From assembly GCF_025961575.1 (NCBI RefSeq), contig NZ_JAOQNX010000043.1:1-36139 (forward strand): 36,139 nt of DNA, given 5' to 3'. The position numbers were made by a program, and so were the translations under genes. The stretch comes from Rhodoblastus acidophilus (GTDB lineage: Bacteria > Pseudomonadota > Alphaproteobacteria > Rhizobiales > Beijerinckiaceae). The notes under the pieces are model-generated. The model made no database searches. It worked only from the letters and a program-made list of their open reading frames with translations, and had not been told where the DNA came from. Positions 18,644 through 27,055 of this stretch are shown one piece after another. Each line of letters begins with the position of its first letter. The stretch's first letter is position 1.

Positions 18644-18664
18644 AAAGGCGGATCAGCCGCCTTT
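18644..18664 (+). promoter_or_regulatory. leader hairpin before the oxidoreductase gene
   Basis: AAAGGCGG (18644-18651) and CCGCCTTT (18657-18664) form a perfect 8-bp stem with a 5-nt loop. It is followed directly by GAGGAG, the ribosome-binding site of the gene at 18676. Its position suggests a translational or mRNA-stability element; no T-run follows. Confidence 0.55.
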
Positions 18665-18675
18665 GAGGAGGCGCG

Positions 18676-21600
18676 GTGAACATCGCAACGCCATTGCCGG
18701 CCAGGACGCGAGACCGCGTCGACTCCCGCTTTCTCTACGGCACGGAAGCGCTCGCCCTGCTGCCGATCCTGCAGCGCCAGCGCGACCGCGCCACCGGCCT
18801 GAACACCGCAGGCTTCATTTCCGGCTATCGCGGTTCGCCGCTCGGCGCGCTCGATCAGACGCTTTGGCGGCGCAAGGCGGAGCTTGAAGCCGAAAACGTG
18901 CATTTCGAGCCGGGCCTCAACGAAGACCTCGCCGCCACCGCCGTCTGGGGCTCGCAGCAGGTCAACCTGTTCGAGGGCGCGCTCTATGACGGCGTTTTCG
19001 GCCTGTGGTATGGCAAGGGCCCCGGCGTCGACCGCTCCATGGACGTGTTCAAACACGCCAACGCGGCGGGGACCTCGCGGTTCGGCGGCGTGCTGGCCGT
19101 TGCGGGCGACGACCACGCCGCGCGCTCCTCCACTTTGCCGCACCAGAGCGAGCACATGTTCGCCGCCGCGATGATGCCGGTGCTCAACCCGTCGAGCGTG
19201 CAGGAAATTTTGGACTTCGGCCTGCATGGCTGGGCGATGTCGCGCTATTCCGGCTGCTGGGTCGGGCTCAAGGCCACCGCCGATACGGTCGAAAGCTATG
19301 CCAGCGTCAGCGTCGATCCGTTTCGCGTCCAAAACCTCATCCCCGAGGATTTCGCCCTTCCGCCCGACGGGCTGAACATCCGCTGGCCCGATCCGCCGCT
19401 CGCGCAGGAGCTTCGCCTCCAGCACGCCAAAGTTTACGCCGCCATGGCCTACGCGCGGGCGAACAGGCTGGACCGCCTGATTTTTGGCGGACCGCGCGCC
19501 CGGTTCGGGATCGTCGCCACGGGCAAAAGCTATCTCGACGTGCGGCAGGCGCTCGAAGACCTCGGGATCGATGCGGCGCGTGCGGAACAGATCGGCCTGC
19601 GGCTTTACAAGGTCGGCATGAACTGGCCGCTCGACGCTGAGGGCATGCGCGCCTTCGCCGAAGGCCTCGACGAAATTCTGGTGGTCGAGGAAAAGCGCCA
19701 GCTGATCGAATACCAGCTCAAGGAGCATCTCTACAATTGGCGCGACGACGTGCGCCCGCGCGTGATCGGCAAATATGCCGACGCCGACGAATGGGAGGCG
19801 CCGTTGCGCGATTGGCAATTGCCGCCGGCGGGCGAACTGACGCCGACGCTGATCGCCAAAGTCATTGTCGAGCGTCTGGCGCGTTTTCACAGCGACGCGG
19901 GCCTGGAAAACCGTCTGGCGCTGCTGCTCGCCAATGAGGCGCGCGCGCTCAAAACCCTGCCGGTGCGCCAGCCGCATTATTGCTCGGGCTGTCCGCATAG
20001 CCGTTCCACCACGCAATTGCCGGAGGGAAGCCAGGCCATGGCCGGCATCGGTTGTCATTACATGGCGACCTGGATCGACGCGGAGCACACAAAAACCTTT
20101 TCGCAAATGGGCGGCGAGGGGGCGGCTTGGATCGGGCAGGCGCCGTTCACGGCGACAAAACATGTGTTCGCCAATCTCGGCGACGGCACCTACCAGCACT
20201 CGGGTCTGCTGGCGATCCGCGCGGCCGTGGCGGCGGGCAGGGCGATCACCTACAAAATCCTCTACAATGACGCGGTGGCGATGACCGGCGGCCAAAGCGT
20301 CGAAGGCGCGCTCACGGCGCCGATGATCGCCAGGCAACTGCTGGCCGAGCGGGTCGCGCGCGTCGTCGTGGTCGCGGACGAGCCGCGAAAATACGCGGAC
20401 GTCGATCTGCCGGCCGGCGTGGATGTGCGCGAGCGCCGCGCATTGCTGGAGGTCGAGCGCGAGTTGCGCGACATCCCGGCGGTCACCGCGCTGATCTTCG
20501 ATCAGACCTGCGCGGCCGAAAAGCGTCGCCGCCGCAAGCGGGGACTTTTGCCCGACCCGGCGCTGCGCGCCTTCATCAACACCCGCGTCTGCGAAAATTG
20601 CGGCGACTGCTCGACGCAGTCCAACTGCATGTCGGTGGTTCCCGTCGAAACCGAATTCGGCCGCAAGCGCCGCATCGACCAGTCCGCCTGCAACAAGGAT
20701 TTGTCTTGCGTCGAAGGTTTTTGTCCGAGTTTTGTCACGGTTCACGGCGGCGCGCTTCGTCAGGCGCCATCAGGCGATCTCGATTGGATCGACGCCTTGC
20801 CCGAACCGGCGCCGGCGCCGCTCGAGGGTCCTTGCAGCATCCTGATCGCCGGCGTCGGCGGCACGGGCGTGGTGACGCTCGGTGCGCTGATCGGCGCGGC
20901 GGCGGCGCTGGAAGGCAAGAATGTCACCGCCCTGGACATGGCCGGTCTCGCGCAAAAGGGCGGGCCGGTGACCACGCACATCCGCATCGCGCCGGCCGGG
21001 GTCGATCTGCACGCCACCCGCATCGCCTCGGGCGAGGCGGCGGTCCTGATCGGCTGCGACCTCGTCACCTCCGTCTCGCCTGACATCATTTTCAAGCTGC
21101 GTCCCGATTTTACGCGCGCCGTCGTCAATAATGATTTTTCCATCACCAGCGAGTTCGTGCGCGCCTTCGCCGCCCAGGCGCGCACCGGCGACCTCGACGC
21201 TTTTCCTGATCCTGTCCATCCGCAGGCGGAGATGGAGGCGGTGCTGGAGCAGGCCTGCGGTCCCGGTCGGACCGATTTTCTGCCGGCCTCCCGGCTCGCG
21301 ACCAAGTTTTTGGGCGACGCGATGGCGACGAACCCGTTTTTGCTCGGCTTCGCCGTGCAAAAAGCTCTGCTGCCGCTGTCAGCGGCGTCGATTCTGCGCG
21401 CCATCGAAGACCGCGGCGTCGCGGTCGCGCAAAACCGTCTGGCTTTCCAATGGGGGCGGCGCGCCGCGCATGATTTTGAAGCCGCGCATCGCGCCGCCGA
21501 TCTGGCGCAGCGCCCTGTTCCGCTCGCCGAGCGACCGCTCCAGCCCATGATCGCGGCGCTTGCGGAGGAACTGCGCGCCTATCAGAACGCCGCTTACGCA

Positions 21601-22191
21601 GACCGTTTTGTCGCGCAAGTGGCGGAGGTTTCCGCGGCGGAGCAGCGCGTCGATCCGACGAGCGAACGCTTGACCCGCGCCTATGCGCTCGGGCTCTACA
21701 AGCTGATGGCGGTCAAAGACGAATATGAAGTGGCGCGGCTCTTCACCGAGCCGGCGTTCATGCAACAGCTGCGCGAAGCCTTCAGCGGCGATTTCGCCAT
21801 CAAGCTCCATTTCGCCCCGCCCATCGCCGGCGCCAAGCGCAAAATCCGCCTGGGCCCGTGGGCGCTGCCGGTGTTGCGGGGGCTGGCGGCCTTGCGCGGC
21901 CTCCGGGGGACCTGGTTCGACCCGTTCCGCCACGGGACCGACCGCAAGCTGGAACGCGCATGGCTGCGCGATTACGAGACTTTTATGCGCACGGTTGCGA
22001 GGCGTCTGACCTCCGCCAATCTCGAGAGTGCGGTCGAACTGGCGGCTCTGCCGGAGCGTATCCGCGGCTTCGGACCGGTGAAGGCGCGCTACGCCGCGCA
22101 GGCGAGCCGGCGCTTGGCGGTTCTCATGAAGCGATTCGATGAGATTTCGGGTGTGGCGGAGGAAAAGCAGCAAGCCGCTTGCGCGGGTTGA
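18676..22191 (+). CDS. fused indolepyruvate-type ferredoxin oxidoreductase
   Basis: A 1171-residue single-chain enzyme of the indolepyruvate:ferredoxin oxidoreductase family (IorA and IorB parts joined), which decarboxylates aryl or branched 2-oxoacids to acyl-CoA with reduction of ferredoxin. The N-terminal pyrimidine-binding part has FISGYRGSPLGALD; the TPP site is GDGTYQHSG from Gly502 with a downstream YND; an Fe-S motif uses Cys639, 642, 645 and 650 (CENCGDC...C) plus further cysteines in SACNKDLSCVEGFCPSF; the gamma domain starts near GVGGTGVVT (726) and has LDMAGLAQKGGPV. The GTG start has GAGGAGG upstream. The substrate is not set by sequence: phenylpyruvate or indolepyruvate is the family default, while the neighbourhood makes 2-oxoisocaproate worth testing. 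Confidence 0.92.
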   Translation: MNIATPLPARTRDRVDSRFLYGTEALALLPILQRQRDRATGLNTAGFISGYRGSPLGALDQTLWRRKAELEAENVHFEPGLNEDLAATAVWGSQQVNLFEGALYDGVFGLWYGKGPGVDRSMDVFKHANAAGTSRFGGVLAVAGDDHAARSSTLPHQSEHMFAAAMMPVLNPSSVQEILDFGLHGWAMSRYSGCWVGLKATADTVESYASVSVDPFRVQNLIPEDFALPPDGLNIRWPDPPLAQELRLQHAKVYAAMAYARANRLDRLIFGGPRARFGIVATGKSYLDVRQALEDLGIDAARAEQIGLRLYKVGMNWPLDAEGMRAFAEGLDEILVVEEKRQLIEYQLKEHLYNWRDDVRPRVIGKYADADEWEAPLRDWQLPPAGELTPTLIAKVIVERLARFHSDAGLENRLALLLANEARALKTLPVRQPHYCSGCPHSRSTTQLPEGSQAMAGIGCHYMATWIDAEHTKTFSQMGGEGAAWIGQAPFTATKHVFANLGDGTYQHSGLLAIRAAVAAGRAITYKILYNDAVAMTGGQSVEGALTAPMIARQLLAERVARVVVVADEPRKYADVDLPAGVDVRERRALLEVERELRDIPAVTALIFDQTCAAEKRRRRKRGLLPDPALRAFINTRVCENCGDCSTQSNCMSVVPVETEFGRKRRIDQSACNKDLSCVEGFCPSFVTVHGGALRQAPSGDLDWIDALPEPAPAPLEGPCSILIAGVGGTGVVTLGALIGAAAALEGKNVTALDMAGLAQKGGPVTTHIRIAPAGVDLHATRIASGEAAVLIGCDLVTSVSPDIIFKLRPDFTRAVVNNDFSITSEFVRAFAAQARTGDLDAFPDPVHPQAEMEAVLEQACGPGRTDFLPASRLATKFLGDAMATNPFLLGFAVQKALLPLSAASILRAIEDRGVAVAQNRLAFQWGRRAAHDFEAAHRAADLAQRPVPLAERPLQPMIAALAEELRAYQNAAYADRFVAQVAEVSAAEQRVDPTSERLTRAYALGLYKLMAVKDEYEVARLFTEPAFMQQLREAFSGDFAIKLHFAPPIAGAKRKIRLGPWALPVLRGLAALRGLRGTWFDPFRHGTDRKLERAWLRDYETFMRTVARRLTSANLESAVELAALPERIRGFGPVKARYAAQASRRLAVLMKRFDEISGVAEEKQQAACAG

Positions 22192-22258
22192 GGGGCGCGC
22201 ATGGCGACCAGACATCAGGGCCCCGGTTCGACCTCGACCTTTGCCCTCACGCTGCCGC

Positions 22259-23011
22259 TTACGATCGCATCCGCGGGGAGCAGCCCGCCGGATGCGCCCG
22301 GGCTTGACCGCCGACCAGCCGGGCCTCGCCGTCCGCGGAACGCGCCGCGAAAGCCAGCAGTTTTGCAATGTCCCGGATCAGCACGTTGTCGCGGCACACG
22401 GTCACCCCGACCTCCCTGAGCCTCACCAGGGCGCGCGAAAAACTCTCCGGCTGCATGCCGAGCCGGTTGGCGATCAGGGCTTTTTCATAGGGCAGGGCGA
22501 TTGTGGCTGCGCCCGAGGTTTCCCTGGTCTGGTCGAGCAGGAAATCGGCGATCCGTTCCGGCGCGGAGCGGGCCTTGAGCTGTTCGACCTGTTCCACCAG
22601 GCCTTTCAGATGGACCGAGAAGGCCGCCAGCATATCGAAGGCGATTTGCGGATTTTGCAGGATGGCGCGGCGCAGCGCTGCGCCTTCGATCCGCAGGATG
22701 CGTGAGGGCGCGACGGTTTCTGCGGAAGCGGGATAGCGCCCGCCGATGAACATGGCGGCCTCGCCAAACGTGTCGCCCGCGGAAAAGATCGAGACGACGA
22801 TCTGCTCGCCGCTGTCCCGCTCGCGAAAAACCTTCACCCAGCCTTCGACCACGAAGAAGAAGGCGTCTGCAGGGTCGCCTTGCTGAAAAATCCCTTCGCC
22901 CCGCTCGTGGAAACGCGGGGCGCGCCTCTGGACGAGCGCGCGCACCGTCTCCCGCCCCATCGCCTGAAACAGCGGCGAGCGCTCCAGCATGGCCTCGTGA
23001 TCAACCGTCAT
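22259..23011 (-). CDS. Crp/Fnr-family transcriptional regulator
   Basis: A 250-residue regulator: cyclic-nucleotide-type beta-roll (about 10-125; GIFQQGDPADAFFFVVEGWV, then FSAGDTFGEAAMF), a dimerisation helix (about 125-150) and an HTH_Crp domain (about 165-225; ALIANRLGMQPESFSRALVR). It lacks the N-terminal cysteine cluster of oxygen-sensing Fnr, so any sensing of redox or NO would need another cofactor, as in Dnr-type proteins. The recognition helix ends in ESFSRAL, as in Fnr-like proteins. It is divergent from the copper module, with which it shares a ~200-nt intergenic region. The target is unknown. Confidence 0.9.
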   Translation of the reverse strand: MTVDHEAMLERSPLFQAMGRETVRALVQRRAPRFHERGEGIFQQGDPADAFFFVVEGWVKVFRERDSGEQIVVSIFSAGDTFGEAAMFIGGRYPASAETVAPSRILRIEGAALRRAILQNPQIAFDMLAAFSVHLKGLVEQVEQLKARSAPERIADFLLDQTRETSGAATIALPYEKALIANRLGMQPESFSRALVRLREVGVTVCRDNVLIRDIAKLLAFAARSADGEARLVGGQARAHPAGCSPRMRS

Positions 23012-23166
23012 CAGTTCGTCCCGGACTGTCCGACGGGCAAGAGCTATAGCGACCTCAAAGGGATGTTGTTGTCCGAGAGCACGTTCGGCGTTGAAAGCCG
23101 GCGAACCGCTGTTTCCCGATCTTGCGCCTGAGCAGGGGAGGGTCGAAGGTGGCGTAGATTGTTTCG

Positions 23167-23182
23167 CAATGTCCAGGCATTG
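23167..23182. promoter_or_regulatory. 16-bp dyad in regulator / copper-module intergenic region
   Basis: CAATG-TCCAGG-CATTG is a 5+6+5 dyad with the span typical of Crp/Fnr-family sites, lying between the Crp/Fnr gene and the first copper-module gene. The arms differ from the Fnr consensus (TTGAT/ATCAA). It is a weak candidate operator; dyads this short arise by chance. Confidence 0.3.
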
Positions 23183-23213
23183 TCGTTGCGGACATGCGGA
23201 TTTGGGGGAAGGC

Positions 23214-23570
23214 GTGCGTCGGCGAATCCTAGCGATTCTTCCGGTCTTTCTGGTGGCTCTGCTGGTGCAAGCCTATGCGCCGGTCGGGTCGGCGCGCGCC
23301 ATCGCCCATGCGCAGCACCATGCCGTCGCCGCTCCCTGTCCCATGCATGCGCGCCAGCCCGCGGCCCCGCAGCCGCATGCTCCTGGCCCGCCCTGCGATC
23401 TCTGCGCTTTCGTGTTTTCCGGCGCGGCGCCGCTCGCGTTCGACGCGCCGCAGATCGAAGTCCGCCCGGTTGCGCCCCACCGCGTCGATTGGGTCTTGCC
23501 GGAAGAGCGGAAATTCGTCGGTCCCCGCAGGGTCACGGCGCAGGCGAGGGCGCCGCCTTCGGAGGGGTGA
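23214..23570 (+). CDS. small exported DUF2946-like protein
   Basis: A 118-residue protein from the GTG at 23214. A signal-like hydrophobic segment (VRRRILAILPVFLVALLVQA) is followed by a His/Cys-rich part (HAQHHAVAAPCPMHAR, then PPCDLCAFVF). The CxxC and His pattern resembles the DUF2946 family, whose genes commonly sit beside copper or TonB loci; its function is unknown. The GTG has GGGGGAAG just upstream. An ATG at 23169 in the same frame would add 15 residues containing HCRCGH but has no close ribosome-binding site and overlaps a possible operator. It lies 94 nt before the barrel-like gene. The role in metal handling is inferred from residues and neighbours. Confidence 0.62.
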   Translation: MRRRILAILPVFLVALLVQAYAPVGSARAIAHAQHHAVAAPCPMHARQPAAPQPHAPGPPCDLCAFVFSGAAPLAFDAPQIEVRPVAPHRVDWVLPEERKFVGPRRVTAQARAPPSEG

Positions 23571-23664
23571 TCCGCGCGCAAGTTTTTTGTTGAGCCCCCT
23601 TTCGCACAGCGGAAGAGGCTCCGCTTGCTTGCGCAGAAATTCCCTTTTCCGAAAAGAGCTCCAA

Positions 23665-24618
23665 ATGTTCAATCCCCATCACGCGGCCGCATCGCGGCGC
23701 GTCCTGCTCGCCTGCGGCGCGCTGGTCGCCGCTCTCGCGCCGGCGAAAGCCCACACCATTGTCGGCGACCGCGTCTTTCCAGTTACGCTCGCCATCGACG
23801 ACCCCGGCGTCAACGACGAATTGGCGCTGCCGACCTTCGCCTACATGACCGGATCGAACTTCGACCGCACGCCCGGCCCGATCAATTATGCGCTGGGCTG
23901 GGAATACGCCAAGACCATCACGGCCGACCTCGCGCTGTCCGTTGGCTCCGAAGGCTTCAACTGGCAAAGGCGTCCCAATGCGCAGGGCTGGTCGAACCTC
24001 GAGACGCAGCTCAAATATGTGTTCTGGCAGGACGCCAAGTCCGAGGCGATCATCGCCGGCGCGGTCGCCGTCGAATGGGGCGGGACGGGCAGCCCGCAAA
24101 GCGCCTCGCTGGCGCCGGACCCGTTCTCGACGGTCACCACGAGGCTTTACGCCGGCAAGGGCTTTGGCGACGCCACGCTCGACTGGGCGCGGCCTTTCGC
24201 GGTGACGGGCGAGGTCGATTACGCCATGCCGCCACAAGGGCCGACCTTGGTGACCTATGGCGCGACGCTGCAATACAGCCTGCTCTATCGCAATTCCTAC
24301 GTAGAGGAGGTCCCGGAACTGTTCCGGCGGCTCATTCCCACCTTCGAGGCGAGTTTCACCACCCCCATCGCCCATGTCGCTCCTTCGTCGCCCGACGATT
24401 TTTCACCCCATACGACCACTGGCGTGTTCGGGCCGGCGCTTTATTACATGGGCAATGGTTTCGAGGTCGGCGCCATGGCGCAGGTTCCGATCAACCGCGC
24501 CAGCGGCGCCCACATTGGCGCCATGGCGACCGTCTGTTTCTTCTTCGACCACCTCGCGCCCGACACCCTGGGCAAACCGTTGTTCGGTCCGCCCCGCGCC
24601 CGCACTGCCCAGTATTGA
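23665..24618 (+). CDS. exported barrel-like protein of the copper module
   Basis: A 317-residue protein. The signal peptide (RRVLLACGALVAALAPAKA, cleavage predicted after Ala29) would leave a mature chain starting His-Thr. The remainder is rich in alternating aromatic/small segments (FAYMTGSNFD, NYALGWEYAK, LETQLKYVFWQ, TYGATLQYSLLYRNS, GFEVGAMAQVPI) and ends near CFFFDHLAP, which suggests an outer-membrane beta-barrel. I do not recognise a named family with certainty. It starts the tight run barrel-copC-copD (9-nt gap, then 4-nt overlap), so a part in copper passage across the outer membrane is a fair inference. The longer reading from 23275 overlaps the DUF2946-like gene and was rejected. 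Confidence 0.72.
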   Translation: MFNPHHAAASRRVLLACGALVAALAPAKAHTIVGDRVFPVTLAIDDPGVNDELALPTFAYMTGSNFDRTPGPINYALGWEYAKTITADLALSVGSEGFNWQRRPNAQGWSNLETQLKYVFWQDAKSEAIIAGAVAVEWGGTGSPQSASLAPDPFSTVTTRLYAGKGFGDATLDWARPFAVTGEVDYAMPPQGPTLVTYGATLQYSLLYRNSYVEEVPELFRRLIPTFEASFTTPIAHVAPSSPDDFSPHTTTGVFGPALYYMGNGFEVGAMAQVPINRASGAHIGAMATVCFFFDHLAPDTLGKPLFGPPRARTAQY

Positions 24619-24627
24619 GGAGAAAAC

Positions 24628-24993
24628 ATGAAAAACCTTCGCCTCGCGCTGACCGCGCTCATCTCGCTCGCCGGCGCTCCCGGCGCATTCGCCCACGCCA
24701 CGCTCGACCACGCCGTTCCCGGCGTTGGCGCGACCGTTCAAGCCTCGCCGAGCGAGCTCCAGATCAGCTTTTCGGAAAATGTCGTCGCCGCCTTTTCGGG
24801 CGCGACGCTGGCGACCGCCGCCGGCGCCGTCATTCCCACCGGTAAGGCCACAGTGCAGGCGTCGAGCCCGGACACGCTTCATGTGCCGGTCGGACGCAAG
24901 CTGGCGCCGGGAACCTATGTGGTGAACTGGCATGTCGTCTCCGACGACACGCATCGCACCTCCGGCTCTTACAAGTTCACCATCGCGCCGTGA
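24628..24993 (+). CDS. copC: periplasmic copper-binding protein CopC
   Basis: A 121-residue CopC. The signal peptide ends AFA (residue 22) and the mature chain starts His23-Ala, so the N-terminal amino group and His23 can form the copper site together with Asp107 and His109 in SDDTHRTSG, as in Cu(II)-type CopC proteins. Methionine-rich Cu(I) segments are absent. Typical features include HAVPGVGATV near the N-terminus and YVVNWHVVSDDTHR near the C-terminus. Size fits the short form. CopC hands copper to the CopD membrane partner, whose gene overlaps it by 4 nt. Confidence 0.93.
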   Translation: MKNLRLALTALISLAGAPGAFAHATLDHAVPGVGATVQASPSELQISFSENVVAAFSGATLATAAGAVIPTGKATVQASSPDTLHVPVGRKLAPGTYVVNWHVVSDDTHRTSGSYKFTIAP

Positions 24994-25856
24994 CCGAAAT
25001 GGCCTTCGATCCGGCGGCGCTGGCGCTGCCGGTGCGATGGATTCACTTCGCGTCTTTGTTCGTGCTGCTCGGGGCGGCCCTGTTCCGCCTGAGCATGCCG
25101 CAAGCGTCTCCGCGCGCCGCCCGCGCCACGGATGCGCTGCTGAAAGCGGCGGGGCCGGCGACCATGGTCTCCGGCCTCTGCTGGCTTTGGTTGTTGCTGG
25201 CCAATATGGCCGGCGGCTTCGGGGCCGCGCTCGACCCGGAAATCCTCCTCGCGTTCTTTCAAAGCCCCTTCGGTCCGGTCGCGGCCTTGCGTCTGCTTTT
25301 GCTGGTGGCCGCGGGCGCCGCCATTGTCGCTCCGCCGGGCGCTCGCGCGCGCGTCCTCCTTGTCGTCGCGGTCGCGCTGCTCGTCGATCAGGCCTGGCTC
25401 GGTCATGCCGCGACCGGACGCGCGGGCTTGATCGCAGCCTATTGCCTTCACGTGCTTGCCGCCGCGGCCTGGATTGGCGGCTTGCCGCCGCTGCTGTTCG
25501 CCCTGCGCCAGGGGAACGGCCCGCCAGACGCCTCAGTGACCCTCTCCCGCTTTTCGGCAATGGCCATGGCCGCAGTCGCGCTCATCCTCGTCACCGGCCT
25601 CATGGGCGTCGGCGCCCGCGTCGGCTTTTCTGCCGAAGCTCTCGCGCGAAGCGATTACGGCTTGATCCTTGCGCTCAAGGCGACGCTTTTCGCCGCCATG
25701 CTGGCGCTCGCCGGTTTCAATCGTTTTGTCGCCATGCCCTCCGTGCGCGAGGGGCGCATGTTGGCGCGGCTGCGCGCAAGCGTCGCGCTAGAGCTTGTTC
25801 TTGGCGTTGCGACGATCGGCGCGGCGGCGGCGCTTGGCGCGACCCCGCCGCCTTGA
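24990..25856 (+). CDS. copD: CopD-family copper transport membrane protein
   Basis: A 288-residue polytopic inner-membrane protein with about eight hydrophobic segments; PVRWIHFASLFVLLGAALF is the first, and IAAYCLHVLAAAAWIGGLPP contains the conserved His and Trp. It fits the CopD domain but is shorter at the C-terminus than CopC-CopD fusions. The GTG at 24990 overlaps the copC stop (GTGA), consistent with coupled translation; an ATG at 24999 is an alternative. CopC/CopD pairs are thought to import copper to the cytoplasm or to cuproenzymes. Confidence 0.88.
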   Translation: MTEMAFDPAALALPVRWIHFASLFVLLGAALFRLSMPQASPRAARATDALLKAAGPATMVSGLCWLWLLLANMAGGFGAALDPEILLAFFQSPFGPVAALRLLLLVAAGAAIVAPPGARARVLLVVAVALLVDQAWLGHAATGRAGLIAAYCLHVLAAAAWIGGLPPLLFALRQGNGPPDASVTLSRFSAMAMAAVALILVTGLMGVGARVGFSAEALARSDYGLILALKATLFAAMLALAGFNRFVAMPSVREGRMLARLRASVALELVLGVATIGAAAALGATPPP

Positions 25857-26077
25857 GCCGAACATTCCGCGCTCGACCCTCAAAAGTGTTCCTAAAGGTT
25901 TTTGTGGAAACTCTATTGGCGACGCAGAGGCGCGCTCGGCGCCAGCCTGCCGTCATCACTTCGCTTCGGTGGTTTCCCGCGGTTTGATCCCGCTTCCGCG
26001 CGAATTATCCTGGCGGCGATCGTTTTAATTCTGCGTGTGAACCGGATTTGTTGTCGGCAATCGAATGGGTCAACGAG

Positions 26078-26974
26078 ATGTTGGGGGTGAATGAGCGAGC
26101 GGGCGCGCTGCGCTTAGGGCTGGCGATCGTCATCACCGCCTCCGCCTCTGTCGCGGGGGCCGCGGAAGACCGCGACATGCGCCGCGCCGATCTCCTGACC
26201 AAGGCCTGCGGGGAGATTGCTTCCGCGGCCAGGACGTTTGGACTTCCCCAGAAATTCTTGACGCGGCTGCTCTGGCAAGAGAGCCGGTTCAACCCGCAGG
26301 CGGTGAGTTCGGCCGGGGCTCAAGGCATCGCGCAATTCATGCCGGGGACGGCGCAATGGCGCGGATTGGACGACCCTTTCGACAGCGCGCAATCCATCCG
26401 TCATTCCGGCCGATGGCTCGGCGAATTGCGCCAGCAGTTCGGCAATCTCGGATTGGCCGCGGCCGCCTACAACGCCGGCCCGGCCCGCGTCCAGGGCTGG
26501 CTGGCTGGCGAACGCGCGTTGCCCGAGGAAACCCGGGATTATGTGCGCATCGTCACCGGACGCGCGGCTGACGACTGGGTGGGAATGCGGGATGTTGAGG
26601 ACGGTCCGGACAAGGCGGAATGTCCGCCGCGCGGCGCGGTGGCGCTGTTTGGCGCAACGCCTGGCCTCGCGCCTCCGCGCGCCCTGGACAAGCCGAAGCT
26701 CGAGGGCTCCACAAGGCCCGGCCGCTCCTGGGCGCTGCAGCTCGCCGGTGACCGCTCGAAGTCGGCCGTCTTGCTGCAATATGCCGACATGAGGCGGCAA
26801 TTCCCGTCGATCCTTGGCCCGCGCGCGCCGGAAGTGGCGCAGAGGCGGCTCGGCGGCCGCGGGCCGAATGTCTGGTATCAGGTCCGGGTCTCCGAAGCTT
26901 CGCGCCAGAGCGCGAGCTCCCTTTGCGAACGACTGAAATCGGCGGGCGGCCAGTGCCTGGTGATCCGAAACTGA
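26078..26974 (+). CDS. exported lytic transglycosylase with SPOR-like tail
   Basis: A 298-residue protein. A signal-like segment (about 10-28, ending ASVAGAA) precedes an SLT/goose-type lysozyme domain (about 40-165): LPQKFLTRLLWQESRFNPQA with catalytic Glu68, then GAQGIAQFMPGTA and AAAAYNAGPARV. The C-terminal ~80 residues (WALQLAGDRSKSAVLLQYA to GGQCLVIRN) look like a SPOR peptidoglycan-binding domain. Lytic transglycosylases cut glycan strands to 1,6-anhydro-muropeptides; SPOR domains often target such enzymes to denuded glycans at the septum. The frame opens at a TTG (26048); ATG 26078 or GTG 26087 is likelier, and none has a strong ribosome-binding site. The 221 nt between copD and this gene hold nothing else I recognise. 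Confidence 0.88.
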   Translation: MLGVNERAGALRLGLAIVITASASVAGAAEDRDMRRADLLTKACGEIASAARTFGLPQKFLTRLLWQESRFNPQAVSSAGAQGIAQFMPGTAQWRGLDDPFDSAQSIRHSGRWLGELRQQFGNLGLAAAAYNAGPARVQGWLAGERALPEETRDYVRIVTGRAADDWVGMRDVEDGPDKAECPPRGAVALFGATPGLAPPRALDKPKLEGSTRPGRSWALQLAGDRSKSAVLLQYADMRRQFPSILGPRAPEVAQRRLGGRGPNVWYQVRVSEASRQSASSLCERLKSAGGQCLVIRN

Positions 26975-27004
26975 CGCTTCAACCCCGCCGGGATCACGCC
27001 CGCG

Positions 27005-27029
27005 GGCGCGGCCAGGGTTTGGCCGCGCC
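27005..27029. terminator. GC-rich hairpin between convergent genes
   Basis: GGCGCGGCC (27005-27013) and GGCCGCGCC (27021-27029) form a perfect 9-bp stem with a 7-nt loop. It lies between the 3' ends of the transglycosylase (plus) and His-rich peptide (minus) genes, where a shared terminator is expected. There is no T-run on either side, so it would be a hairpin-only or 3'-end-protecting element. Confidence 0.55.
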
Positions 27030-27055
27030 TCGCATCGTCGGTCGCTCGCATCCGC

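Noticed and set aside
18637-20745. Long open frame (702 codons) on the minus strand
   Set aside because: Antisense to the ferredoxin oxidoreductase gene; no domain recognisable.
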